DNA of 64,000 nt from Brachycybe producta (Eukaryota > Arthropoda > Diplopoda > Playtdesmida > Andrognathidae): NCBI GenBank assembly GCA_036925085.1, contig JAUPFP010000014.1, positions 3,971,501-4,035,500 on the forward strand, given 5' to 3'. The position numbers and the translations under genes were made by a program. The first letter of the stretch is position 1. The number at the start of each line of letters is the position of its first letter. This document shows, in pieces, positions 34,415 to 53,530 of the stretch. Under the pieces are notes generated by a model. It saw nothing but the letters and a program-made list of their open reading frames with translations. It searched no databases and was not told the origin of the DNA.

Positions 34415-34616
34415 AACGATTCTCAAACTCTTGATTATTTTTTTAAAGATAAAACTTGAAAATGTGTTAGAAACTAGAATGGTAGCTCAACCACTTAAGT
34501 TTATTTTCATGTTAATATATTTTTAAATACGTGTTTTATGTGTGTTTATAATTTTTGTCTATCAAAAGTTTATTTTGAAAGATATCATCAACATGAAAAT
34601 ACTTTTAATTTTCGTT
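34415..34616. repeat. Family A copy
   Basis: GTAAACGATTCTCAAACTCT, GTTAGAAACTAGAATGGTAG, CTCAACCACTTAAG, then TATTTTGAAAGATATCATCA and ACATGAAAATACTTTTAATT. Its right end is joined to, or replaced by, the family F element. Confidence 0.7.
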
Positions 34617-34755
34617 TTAAGGTTTGAAAACACAGACAACTTTTTGGTGGTCGATTTCGACTACAAAATGAAGTCGACTTGTCGCCAAAACTCAGTTTTA
34701 AATTTTTCCGTAAAAGAAATTGACCACCGAAAGTGGTCTGTGTGCTAATGCCCTT
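34617..34755. repeat. Family F inverted-repeat element
   Basis: ACACAGACAACTTTTTGGTG, GTCG faces GACCACCGAAAGTGGTCTGT, GTGCTAA. TTTCGACTACAAAATGAAGTCGA in the middle is itself palindromic. Confidence 0.7.
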
Positions 34756-35563
34756 AATGATATTAATTTTTATAGATAGAAAGAAAAAAATCTAGTAAAA
34801 TTATGTATCATTTTAATGTATGAATCTATAAAAAAAAAAGTTTGTTCTGAAAGGATGAGTAAAAAATTATTTCAGACATTTTTTATTACATTGAAATTAA
34901 TGATGGGTTGAGGGGGGAGGACTGAAATTGAGGCAGAAAGGACATTAAATAAAATAGGACAGTTTTTTTCTCTTCTTTCTTTTATTCATAATGTAAAATT
35001 AAAAATGAAAAAATGAATTCATAATGAAAACGAAACGAAAAAAACTTGAAAGTTATCAAGATAAAAGTTTTTTTTTACATTCTCTATGTTAATATCTTAT
35101 GTTGAAATCTTTTTTTTTTAGGTCCCTTTATATATTTTAATGTCACTGAGTGAAACAAAAGCTTAAAAAATTGAGAAAATGTAGGGTGGTAAGGGGAGAA
35201 ATGATAAAGAAAGAGATAACGACCCATGTTTTTCACAATTATCTGCCAAAAAATGGGTGTGGGTGACATTTTCTGCGCTTCATTTACATATATTGGGGCC
35301 CCTTTTTTTCTATATATAACATTCTATCTATCCACTTAGGGCCCTTACTCTCTCTCTCTCCCTCTTTCTTATTGATGCTCTCATTTAATTATACTGAAGA
35401 AAAAAGAACAAAAAAAAACTAGAAAATGGAAAAAAGAGATAGAAAAACTTAAGAAAATCCACTCACTTAAAAGCTGTATCTTTTTTTATTGGTTGCCGTA
35501 AATTTATAATTTAAGTTTACAAAATAAAGTGGAAAAATAAAAGAAGATTGAGGAAACAAAAAG

Positions 35564-35599
<36 letters not shown>

Positions 35600-36204
35600 G
35601 TTGTTTGTATAGTTAAGAATCCCTTATTCTTTCTAAGGAAACTTTTTCTCTCAATAGTTTAGTTTGAAATATTTATAGACCTTTACTATATAAAGTTTAC
35701 TTTGAATGTGATAGATTGAGTGGAAAAAAGTAGAGAAAAACTCTTGAAAAATAAAATCGATTTGAGTGTGGGAGGGAGAGAGGGACTGGGGGGGTGCCTA
35801 TGTTCTCACCCTTATGGATACCATGTATCGATTACACGTTAAATAAGTATCAATTCTCTGTGGATAAGATTGAAGTGTTGTAGATGGACACAGTCATCCA
35901 ACCAATTTATTATTTACGATTTTCTCTTTTATTTCTCCATTGGTTTTGTGTGTGTGTGTGCCACCTTTTAGCATAAACTAGAGAAGAAGAAGAAAAAAAG
36001 ACACACAAACACTCCATTTACTTTATACTTGGACAGTTTGTGTTTAGTACAGTGTAAAAACTAATCAAATATTAATGAAGCGCAGAAAATTGATTAGAAG
36101 AAGAAGAAAAAAAAAGGTTAAAGGTTATTTTTGCCACCACTCCCCCCCCCCCTTTTTTCTCAAATGTTAATTTTGAACCTTTTTTTTTTTTTCAAAATTA
36201 ATCT
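34756..36204. other. Gene-free AT-rich DNA
   Basis: A CT tract at 35571-35596, a TG tract at 35946-35960 and A/T runs. No accepted coding sequence. Confidence 0.6.
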
Positions 36205-36310
36205 TGATAATCATCTTAAGTGATTTACTCTTCTAGTTTCTAAAACTGTTTTTTTTTAAATCCATAATAACAAGATTTCACTTCAAGAGTGTCTTTAATT
36301 TGATTAGTTT
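36205..36310. repeat. Family A, right-end fragment
   Basis: AGTGATTTACTCTTCTAGTT and TCTAAAACTG, preceded by GATAATCATC. Confidence 0.5.
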
Positions 36311-36323
36311 TTATTATTAATTT

Positions 36324-36630
36324 AGAGCTCGGATTTTTATGCAAATATCAATCAAATGTTTCTCAAATCTGTGGCTCAAGTGCCAATTGTGAAGTAATTA
36401 TCATCATCATCATCATCATCAGAGCAAAAAAATATGTATACAAAAAATACAAAAAAAATGGCCTGGTTAGAGGTTAGATGCCTGATTACTAACAGTTGTC
36501 AAGTAGAAAATTCTTGCCTATAACTAGTGTTTTTGATAAAAATCTTAATTATTCGTTGATCTAAATGGGATTGTTACTTCAGAATTCGCCATTGGGCCAT
36601 TTAATCAGAAACATTTGCTTGATATTGCAT
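36324..36630. repeat. Family B element, diverged
   Basis: GAGCTCGGATTTTTATGCAA at the left; GCCATTGGGCCATTTAATCA, GAAACATTTGCTTGATATTG at the right; core GGTTAGAGGTTAGA. It contains an ATC/TCA tract at 36400-36421. Confidence 0.75.
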
Positions 36631-36640
36631 TTGATTCCTG

Positions 36641-36651
36641 ATTATTATTTA

Positions 36652-36746
<95 letters not shown>

Positions 36747-36747
36747 T
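36641..36747. repeat. (ATT)n microsatellite, about 30 units
   Basis: A nearly pure ATT/TAT tract directly beside the right end of the family B element. The poly-Tyr ORF across it is an artefact of the repeat. Confidence 0.95.
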
Positions 36748-36855
36748 AATGTTGTCTCTTAGGTGCATATAACATTTTCATGGATGAAAATAAATCTCAG
36801 AATAACCCATGTATGAGATTTTTTTAAAAAAAATCTAAATATCTGGGTACGTAAC

Positions 36856-36971
36856 CTTTTCCTCCCGAGCTTTGTTCATTGTTTTGGCAACCAAAGCATT
36901 TGCTGAATTGGCTTCTTTCACTAATTGAATGACCACTAAACTGATGTAAATTGCGTTGGCGTGCAAGGAAA
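36856..36971 (-). CDS. Candidate internal exon of an unidentified minus-strand gene
   Basis: On the minus strand an acceptor with a pyrimidine-rich tract (CTTTCTATAG) at 36972-36973 is followed by 116 nt that read SLHANAIYISLVVIQLVKEA then NSANALVAKTMNKAREEK, open in one frame (2 + 38 codons), to a possible donor GTTACG at 36855. If there is no splice there, the frame continues VTYPDI and stops. The composition (Ala, Lys, Glu, balanced codons) contrasts with the low-complexity surroundings and looks like an alpha-helical protein segment. I do not recognise the family. No neighbouring exon was confirmed, so this may be one exon of a gene with long introns in this region, or an old gene remnant. 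Confidence 0.35.
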
Positions 36972-37486
36972 CTATAGAAAGGATGATGGGGGGTTAGTAG
37001 TACAGTATTATTGCATTTGTAAGTTACAACATAGGTGTGTATATCATGTATAAGTGTGACCTATCTATGCGTATATACAGTAATATATGTGTGTGTCCTA
37101 TGTATGTATGTGTGTGTGTTTGTTTGTTACTAGCCAGGCAACTTAATTCTACTAAAAATGCTCCATTTATTGGAGCTTAGCAACTTATATCCTGTTTCTA
37201 TTCTATTTTTTGTTCAGTGTTTTTAGTTGTTAGATCTCTCTATCCATCTATCCATCCACATAGCAGCTAATGAAAAGATTTTCTTTCTGAAGTTCCATCA
37301 TCTTTTTTGTTTATTTTCACACACTTTCTGTCTATCTCTTGCAAACAACACCATTTTAAAAAAACACATGCTCAAATAAACAGTTAAATCAATAACGATT
37401 ATGGCTTAAAATGCAACATCCTGAAGTAGATGGCGACTAATATGTTGTGTGTGGGACACTTAACTTTTTTTTAGAATAACTTTACT

Positions 37487-37537
37487 TTAGGTAAATTTCG
37501 CCTGTAGTTCGGTGATCCGTGCATACACTTTGGAGGC
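37487..37537 (-). CDS. Short coding-like segment, unassigned (speculative)
   Basis: The minus strand reads ASKVYARITELQAKFT followed by TAA at 37487-37489. Codon use looks coding-like, but the upstream acceptor candidate is weak (A run before AG) and no family is recognised. It lies upstream of the candidate exon at 36856-36971 on the same strand; a link between them is only a guess. Confidence 0.15.
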   Translation of the reverse strand, partial: ASKVYARITELQAKFT

Positions 37538-37545
37538 CTTTTTTT

Positions 37546-39349
37546 TTAGGGGGGGGGGGCTATATAATTTACTTAATTTTCGTTAGAAATGGATGAATTT
37601 TTTTAATTTTTCGTTATAAATTATCAATGATAAATCACATATACAATATATTGATTTATTTTTTCACAACTGTAATTTTCAAATAAAACATTGATTCGAT
37701 CGATGGTTTTTCTTACAAATTAACTTTTTAATAAGTTAAATTATGTGGATTTTATTATAAATTGGTTTGATGGATTGAACCAAAATTTTATTTTATTGAA
37801 ATAAATGTGGTTTCTTTTAAAATTTATTCTTGGATAGGATTTAATAAAATCTGTAATATTTTTTAATCATTTTTGTTGTCAACTTTTAGAAATGTTTAAA
37901 TACCTGTTGATTTAAAAAAAATATTCGGGAACAAAATACCTTCAGGTATTCATTTATTTATGTTTTTATTATATATAAAAATTAAAGAACAAGTATTTTT
38001 TTAGATTATTTATATGAAAATTTATGATGAAATTCCATTGAAAAATATTTTTGTTAATATTGTCTTCAAATCGCGATTTTATTCAAAGTGTGATGACGTC
38101 AATTTTTGATGGATTAAAGGGTTTTTTTTCAGTTTTTTTAAGTCATTTTTCAGTGCATTTTCTTTTCCTATTTCTAGTTTAGAAAAAGAAAAAGTTATTT
38201 AAAACAAACCATGCGTTATGTTTAAAACTTTGCAATTTGTGTTTTATACTATAAGTACACAGAGCAAATTACTTGCAAAACCCTTTTCTCAATTCTCAAT
38301 GAAAAGCTCTTTTGCTATGTTTACATTGAGTCATCATCTTGTGATTCGTTTATAGTAGATAAAAAAGCATGTGTGAGGTCAATGACGTCATTGAATTGGC
38401 TGCTTGGCAACCTTAGGGGCTATTTGTTATCCTTTCTTAGCCCTCCATTTACCTCCCTTCTCTCCAAAATCTCAGGCTCATGGCTTGAAAAAAAACACTA
38501 GCCATTTTGCAAATTTACTAGTCAGTTTGCTAAACCACCAATTTTATTTTAATTCTGTTTAGCGACTAGAATTTTAGGCAATGTACAAAATGCGTGAGAC
38601 AACAATTTTAATAGATCTAATAAAAGTTATGGATTTATTATCATGATTAAATACGTCATATAGACATTTCTACCAAATTGCCTAAAATACTAGTCAATAT
38701 GTGTAATTATTATTACCAGAATTTACTAGTGAAATTTGCAGACTTGCTAATTTTTTAGTTTGTCTGAATTGAAATTGGTTTGTATTTTTCTTTAATAAGT
38801 AATTAATTAATTTTGATTATTTTTATATTTAGAGGGATTTTTGCCCTCTTTTTTAGGAAAGAGATAAACAGAAAAGGGGTTGACCTTGTTGTTGAAAAAA
38901 AAAAAAAGTAAAATTTCAAAATAAAAAGAAGATATGGCTTTCTAAAAATAGTCTGAATTCTCATCATGATTCATGTCTTTTAAACTTATCATCCTTAAAG
39001 TAACATAAAAATTCACGATATAGGCTTATTTTCGGAGGTTTTAAATAAGCGAAACTCAATCTGTGGCTCGCGAGCCACTCAAATTAAATTTCATACGGAG
39101 AAAAGATTGAGAAACTATTTTGTTTAAGTCAACATAATAAAGATGTTTTTATGTTATTATATTTTATTGTTTAAGTTTAAATCTTTATTTTAGTTAATAA
39201 AAGAATGAGAAATATTTTATTGATCTTTTCAGAGGATCAATTGTATTTTTAGGTCCAAAAAGAAGGCGGAAACTTTATTCAAAAGCAACATTTTAAGAAC
39301 AACATTATGAACAGTTGGTTGGCATAAAAAGCTCTTTTTACTTCTTTCT
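37546..39349. other. Gene-free DNA with a diverged inverted-repeat element
   Basis: 38490-38770 holds arms TTGCAAATTTACTAGTCAG, GACTAGAATTTTAGGCAATG and their inverses (AAATTGCCTAAAATACTAGT, TTTACTAGTGAAATTTGCAG). 39050-39110 has CTCAATCTGTGGCTCGCGAG, related to family B ends. The rest is AT-rich with no coding signal. Confidence 0.55.
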
Positions 39350-39690
39350 ACCATTCTAGTTTTTAAAACATTTTTTTAAATTTTCTCTTATAAGACAGAA
39401 TAATCAAGAGTTGTAGAAGCGTTTACACTTTAAAACCACCTTAACAAAAAAAAATTTGAAAAATGTGTTAGAAACTAGAATAGTAGACAGTTATGCTAAA
39501 AATAATTTCACCATGTTATCTTTCAAAATAAACTTTTTTAATACAGTTTAAAAATATAATTAATGTAAATTGTACGTTTCAAGTAACAACACTGATATTC
39601 AAAAATTTATAAAAAGTTTATTTTTAAAGATATCGTTATGAAAATAATTGTCTAATATTCGTTAATTATTCTAGTTTTTAAACAAAGTTT
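39350..39690. repeat. Family A copies upstream of WASHC4
   Basis: A right-end piece (CCATTCTAGTTTTTAAAACA) is followed by a copy from GTGTTAGAAACTAGAATAGT (39465) to TTAATTATTCTAGTTTTTAA (39661) with CACCATGTTATCTTTCAAAA and AAAGATATCGTTATGAAAAT inside. It ends about 140 bp before the WASHC4 start codon. Confidence 0.7.
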
Positions 39691-39779
39691 GATTTTTTTA
39701 TTTAAGTATTTTCTGAATAAAGTTAACGTTGATTATTTCAATTATTGTCTTTAGTTTTTTGTGTTCGTGTGATATCGAT

Positions 39780-39787
39780 TATCGATA
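39780..39787. promoter_or_regulatory. DRE-type motif TATCGATA in the WASHC4 promoter
   Basis: TATCGATA sits 40 bp upstream of the WASHC4 ATG inside a run of overlapping ATCGAT motifs (39772-39797). In insects this is the core site of DREF at housekeeping promoters. An AAAATGGCGGCC match to the YY1 consensus overlaps the start codon at 39824. Function here is inference. Confidence 0.45.
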
Positions 39788-39826
39788 TCGTATCGATGGC
39801 GGTTTTTTTAAGGAGGCGTTTTAAAA

Positions 39827-46147
<6,321 letters not shown>

Positions 46148-46369
46148 AATCTACAAAACTTTAAAGGTGAATATTTAATTTGTAACTTTGATACAATTTT
46201 TTTTTCTCGTTGTTGTTTACAATGGAATTGTTAGTATTAAATAATATAATTAGCACGATAACGAATCAAACCAATTGCCGAATAGTGAATTTAATTTGAT
46301 AGCAAAAGCTTTTTAAAAAAAAAAGAATACGAGACAATAGATTTTCCCTGCAACATTTCCGTTAATCAA

Positions 46370-46466
46370 CGATTTATTCAACAGTGTGACGTCACATTCA
46401 CTCATTTCAATGGGCGTGACGTCACATTCACTCATTTCTATGGGAGTGACGTCACACTGTTGAATG
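46370..46466. repeat. Short palindromic element with three TGACGTCA sites
   Basis: ATTCAACAGTGTGACGTCAC (46376) and GTGACGTCACACTGTTGAAT (46447) are exact inverses. A third TGACGTCA lies in the middle, and CATTCACTCATTTC(A/T)ATGGG is repeated twice. It lies between the convergent WASHC4 and TFG genes. TGACGTCA is the CRE motif bound by CREB/ATF proteins; binding here is untested. Confidence 0.85.
46373..46378 (-). terminator. Likely polyadenylation signal of TFG
   Basis: TTTATT on the plus strand reads AATAAA on the minus strand, about 126 nt past the TFG stop. It overlaps the left end of the palindromic element. Confidence 0.45.
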
Positions 46467-46503
46467 ACGGAATGCTGCTACTGATATAGTTGTTTGCACG
46501 ATT

Positions 46504-48752
<2,249 letters not shown>

Positions 48753-49458
48753 CACCTTTAATTTGGCGAGAAAAAAAAAGTGAGAGCGATCATTATAGCG
48801 AGTGCGTGTGCACGCGCAACGCTCGAGAGAACAAGGGTGGTCAACCTCTATAGAGACTAAGTGTGTAAATGGGCCGCAAGTTGCCCTGCCCTCTCCATAA
48901 GCAATTTTACGCATAATATACTTAATAAGGATTCACCTGTGATAATTAGGTATAATTACGCTTAAAAATAACTTACTTTTCGACGAAAAGTCTCAAGAAA
49001 ACAACGATATCACAAGAACACCGGTGATGACGAATACAAGCCGCTTAATCACGTATCTAATTTGCTCCGATTATTTAGAGTAAATTAATTTCTTGTGAAG
49101 ATGTAGGTGTTTATAAAGTAATCTCACTGCTCTGTATTTCTAAAAAGAAACACGAGTCATCTGCGAAAACCAATGTGGCCAGACGTAGGGATAAACTGGT
49201 TATTGCTATTAAAAATGCAAGTCATTACGTCACGGGTGTGAAGTAAAACATTACTGTGCCTGATAGAACTAATATGGAGAGTGATATTTGAATTGAAAAA
49301 AAGACCATATTTGTTTACCCAAATTTTTACATAACAAATAAACAATAAAACAAAATATGGATAAAACTAGTTCAGGCTTATCAACATAGGGACTTTTTTT
49401 TATTAATTTCACGAAAAACACGTTAAAAAAGGCGATTTTTTTTATTTAAAAAACAGAA
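48753..49458. other. Intergenic region between TFG and TIPRL
   Basis: Upstream of TFG the DNA is GC-richer (GTGCACGCGC near 48810), as expected of a promoter/5' UTR. 49100-49440 is AT-rich and includes the TIPRL 3' flank. No other gene was seen. Confidence 0.6.
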
Positions 49459-50665
49459 TCACAAAGGAAATTCCAGTTTTTCAATGTACTCTTCTTTCTG
49501 CCTCAAATGCATCCATATTTCGTTCGGATCTGTCAAGACCGATGATGGAATCTACGATAAGTATATTTGAAATTATTAATAAAACAAAATCAAAAATAAC
49601 TTAATGAATAATAAAAAAATAGCTCACTGATTGCAATTCTGCCGTGTTACATTCTCTAACAGAGAATTCTCGTAGCAAGTGTTTTGTCTCGACGTCATGG
49701 TAGAGTCGAGTGTCGAGAATTCTAACGAGGACATTGTCAACTCGTAGATAAAAACGTTGGAGAACGAAGAAACTGGTCGGCATCACCCTCTTAATTAAAA
49801 ACGAGAGAAATGTCAATGGTATGATTCCAATTTAGATTGAACTTAAAGGTCCTCTTACGATCTTGACGGTCATGTGAGCAGATCCATTATCAGCCAGTTC
49901 ATCTTCGAACAGATGAACATCTTCGTAGAACAAGATCTTCTCTTTTTGCTTCAGTCTCTCAACATCTATCTTATCTTTCGTCTCAGAACCCTTCAAAATA
50001 GATTGAATAAAACTTAGAATACCAACAAATCTTTATTTCTTCTATACTTTCAGCCGGTTTTCTTCGTTTCCGATCATTGTTCCCTTGTATCTGGTAGTAA
50101 AAGTCCAGTCAAACGGTTTGACCACCTCTTTGATGTGCTCCGAACCGGCTCTAAACAAATAATAACAGTGTTAGTATTGAAACTTGCACAAGGGCCAAGT
50201 GCCCTCAATACCTTGCTTCCCTCCAAGCCTCAGCCACAGCAACTTTCATGAGGTCATCCTTGTTGTTGACCATTTTGAGGGCGTCCAGTGCATTGAATTC
50301 AATGCCGAAACGTCCTTCTTTATGCTCTATTCGTAGGCAGTTTTCTCCAAATACCATATCAGGTAGTTGAGGCAGAAGAGCCAACTCTTTGGCGTACCTT
50401 TTCAGATATATTTCAGATTAAAACAATGAATAAATGAATGAGAAAATGAAGGCAACAACCTGCAAACTGTACACAAAGGTTGGTTCTTCACATTACATCC
50501 TTCTAAATCGGTGCATTTCGATTGTAAAATATGACTCTTGCGGACCACGAACATCCAAGGTCCAAATTCGAATAGAACCTCATTGTTTCGTGCATTATTG
50601 GTTGCTTCTTGTAGTTTTATTGCGGGTGAACCACTGCCCGGCATCTTCGTTACCGTATCTTCCAT
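49459..50665 (-). CDS. TIPRL: TIPRL / TIP41-like regulator of PP2A phosphatases
   Basis: TIP41-like proteins bind PP2A-family catalytic subunits and link to TOR signalling and phosphatase biogenesis. Predicted exons: 50665-50460, 50397-50212, 50150-50048, 49990-49859, 49789-49628, 49551-49459, giving 293 aa (human about 272). Conserved blocks: [121 protein letters not shown] and DPNEIW. The first exon was extended to 50460 because only that donor gives the right phase. It adds a segment with four Cys (KCTDLEGC ... LCTVCR) after SHILQS. The start at 50665 (MEDTVTKM) is the only ATG shortly upstream in frame. The gene is head to head with the TatD gene, with a family D element between. Confidence 0.94.
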
Positions 50666-50756
50666 TTTGTATCGCAAGCTCTAGCAGACGATATTCATCG
50701 CCATCTTGATTTTGGCTAAGAAAAACACATAGAGGTAGCTCAACAGAAGTGCTCGA

Positions 50757-50957
50757 AGCACACAGGCATCTGTAGACAGCTTCAGAATTTCTGTGGCTCT
50801 GCCCTTTTATGAGCGTCATCAATTTCTAATTGGTTTGTTATTGGGTTTGATGTCAGATGTCACGCCCCTTTTTATTTTTAATTGGTTGATGTTTGGTCTG
50901 ACACTCATAAAATGGCGGAGGCAAAGAAATTCTGAAGCTGTTTACAGATGCCTGTTC
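50757..50957. repeat. Family D palindromic element in the TIPRL/TatD head-to-head promoter region
   Basis: The left arm CACACAGGCATCTGTAGACA, GCTTCAGAATTTCTGTGGCT, CTGCCCTTTTATGAGCGTCA pairs with the right arm CTGACACTCATAAAATGGCG, GAGGCAAAGAAATTCTGAAG, CTGTTTACAGATGCCTG. It begins about 90 bp upstream of the TIPRL ATG. Confidence 0.85.
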
Positions 50958-50994
50958 GAAGCACTCCGTAATAGAGCTGATTGCGAACAATAGA

Positions 50995-51215
50995 TGGCGC
51001 CACCTCTACTTAGAGCTACAATTTCGCCGTCAGAATTCAACGAATATAGCCTTTTAAAAAAATTCAAAGTTTTTTTTTTGTAAAAATAAATAAAAATATA
51101 CAATCTAGTTAAAGGAATAATAAAACTCTTGAAGAGATGCTATACAATTAATGCTCACTCATCTAAAAGGTTGTTTCTAATATGGAGTTTTACTACTTCT
51201 ATATTTGTCTTGATT
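50995..51215 (+). repeat. Direct repeat 1 flanking the TatD gene
   Basis: It starts TAGATGGCGCCACCTCTACT, TAGAGCTA and ends GCTATACAATTAATGCTCAC ... TTTCTAATATGGAGTTTTAC ... ATATTTGTCTTG. The same landmarks occur in the same order and orientation at 53335-53530, so this is a dispersed repeat of about 200 bp. Confidence 0.65.
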
Positions 51216-51397
51216 ATGCCGCAAGGGGGACGAAAAAAAGTGAATCTTGAGGAAATTGGTGATTAATGGTGAATCTTAGTGAATGTGTGAATCTCGTACA
51301 TGATTTTCTTTAGTGATGGCCCCTTTTGTTATGACGTCACTTAGTTGCCGGCGGTAGTGGTGACAGCGGCATCTTAATTACGTCATTTCCGACATCC

Positions 51398-52607
51398 ATG
51401 CTGTTGCTCAATCAAATCTGTCGTCATTTTTCTGATAAAACTTTTGCATTTTTGAGTTATTTTCCGTTAGCGAATGCTTTAAACGGTGAAAAAGTTATAG
51501 TACGCAGTCTTCTTAACGTATTTTCGATGGCTTCATCGTCATCATCAATTGGAAACGTTCAAGGAAGCGATTCGTACATTTTGGTCGACATCGGAGCCAA
51601 TCTGACGAACAAAAAGTTTTCTAGAGACTTGGGTTCGGTCGTTGGGCGGGCCAAAGACGCCGGTAAGGCTTCCACTCATTTTTCTAAGAAAAACAGCGTC
51701 AAATCTTTCGCTTTAGGTGTTCAGAAGATAATTGTGACCGGAACATCGCTACATGCGAGTAAAGAAGCCCTGAGATTGACTCAGATGCATCCGGGGTCAT
51801 TGTACTGTACTGCAGGAGTTCACCCTCACGATGCCAAGTCCTGGGATGAGGACACTCTAGACGCTCTCAAGGAGATTGCATCCAATCAGGAATGTGTTGC
51901 CATCGGAGAGTGTGGACTAGATTTCAATCGGAACTACTCTCCACAAGATTCGCAAATTGATGCGTGCGAGAAGCAGGTTTTATCTGAGTTTCGTGTTCTG
52001 CATTCGTTAACTCACGTGATTCTTCGTTGTTACAGATACAGTTGGCGTGCCTTTTGAAGAAACCGTTGTTTCTTCATGAGCGCGAGGCTCATTCTGAACT
52101 CGTCTCTCTCTTGGAGAGGTATCGAGAACATCTTCCACCGGCCGTTATTCACTGTTTCACTGGAACGAGAGACGAAGCAAAAGCTTATCTGGATATGGGC
52201 TTATATATTGGGTTGACTGGTACTTTTTTGTTTTCACGTGAGAAAAGTAGGGGTGTGACTGATTATTTTATTCTTTACAAGGTTATGTATGGAAAGACAA
52301 GTCCGATGACGGGATCCGTTCGATGTTACGTGACGGTCTCATCCCTCTGAGTAAACTTCTAGTCGAGACGGATGCTCCTTTTATGTATCCAAACACGAGA
52401 GCCTCTAAACTTCCTCAGGAAGTGAGGGATTCTCTTTCCGAGCGTTCTCTTAATTTCCTTCATCGTTACTGTACTTTCCAACGTAACGAACCTTGTTCTC
52501 TTCCTGCAACGGTCGAAATGATTGCTGCTTTTATGAATAGAAAACCGGAAGAGGTTGCGATTGCGACAACGTACAATGCTCTGAAACTGTTTGGGCTGGC
52601 CTCTTGA
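51398..52607 (+). CDS. TatD-family metal-dependent nuclease (bacterial-type TatD clade)
   Basis: TatD proteins are metallo-dependent 3'-5' exonucleases acting on DNA/RNA and linked to repair and apoptotic DNA breakdown. Predicted exons: 51398-51662, 51717-51976, 52036-52219, 52282-52607, giving 344 aa. The family's metal-ligand motifs are present: DIGANLTNKKFSRD at the start of the barrel, AIGECGLDFNRNYS (Glu), LFLHEREAH (His), VIHCFTGTRDEA (His) and LLVETDAPFMYP (Asp). The motifs DIGxNLT, AGVHPHD and FNRN(Y/F)S are closer to bacterial TatD than to human TATDN1, so I leave the symbol blank. About 55 residues precede the domain and include MASSSSSIG, a possible alternative start; the first part could be a targeting peptide. 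Intron 1 is 54 nt, in frame and without a stop. Confidence 0.93.
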
Positions 52608-53334
52608 GTTTGTCGAGCTTTTTCTCGCCTATGCTCGATCACAAATGTAGGTGGTTACAATCATATTTATGTTTTTCAATTTATGTGACAAAAGTGCCTT
52701 AAGAATTTAATTACAGACACACGATTATTATATTGTGCCAAACATAGAGAATTTTATTAGAAATTTTTAGTAATTTTTTTTTTATTTAAATCATTAATAA
52801 TGATTTTTTCAGTGAAATTACGTTGGGTTACAAATCGGCCTAATTTTATCACTTAATTTGCATTTAAATTAATAATAATTATTATTTTTGCTAGTCTTTT
52901 TAACTTTTATCGAAAAAGAAAAAAAAAAGGTTTTATAATTTTTTTCTCTTTTGTTTGGAAACGGTTTTTATTTGCAGCTGAATTGATTTACATTTATAAT
53001 TTATTAATTATAATTAATATTTCTGTCAAGAAAATTAAAATTAATTTTCGTCTAAGATTTTTAAACTTTTGTTTAAAGTTGAGTGAATTTTTATAATCAC
53101 TTTAATTAAAATATAAAAATTTGAAATTAGTATCATAAAGAATTTTTTTTTTTTTCAATCCATGGAGACTGTTTAGAGGCTAGAATTTAAAATCAGCCTT
53201 GGATTAATTATAAAAATTATAGCCTCTAAATAGTTTCCTTTGATTGAAAAAAGCCTTAGAAATTGCCATAAATTTATTGTATACATTGAAGTAACTCAAC
53301 TAAGCTCTACCAAGAGTTCTGGCTATGAGGAGAG
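52608..53334. other. Intergenic AT-rich DNA after the TatD gene
   Basis: A/T runs and TTAATTA tracts. 53163-53240 has a short hairpin (TTTAGAGGCTAGAATTTAAA ... ATTATAGCCTCTAAATAG), the same core as inside family B. No gene was seen. Confidence 0.6.
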
Positions 53335-53530
53335 TAACCAGTAGATGGCGCCACCTTTTTATAGAGCTAGATAGTTTTAGTTTCGGTAGTAATAGTGGTA
53401 TAGTTTTTTAATATATAGTTGGATAGAAATATGAGAGGAATAAATAGTAAATTAAAGAGAGGCTATAGAATTAATGCGTACTTCCTCAAGTAGGAAGTTG
53501 TGCTACCTCCATGTATGTCTGTTGCAAGTT
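53335..53530 (+). repeat. Direct repeat 2 flanking the TatD gene
   Basis: TAGATGGCGCCACCTTTTTA, TAGAGCTA ... GAGGCTATAGAATTAATGCG ... AGGAAGTTGTGCTACCTCCA, TGTATGTCTG. It parallels 50995-51215 with gaps and point changes. Confidence 0.65.

Noticed and set aside
36565..36762. ORF with a long poly-tyrosine run
   Set aside because: It is a translation of the (ATT)n microsatellite.
51398..52607. Recent horizontal transfer of the TatD gene from bacteria
   Set aside because: The gene has three normal short introns and codon use like its neighbours, and TatD-type proteins occur in other eukaryotes. An old origin is possible but not shown.
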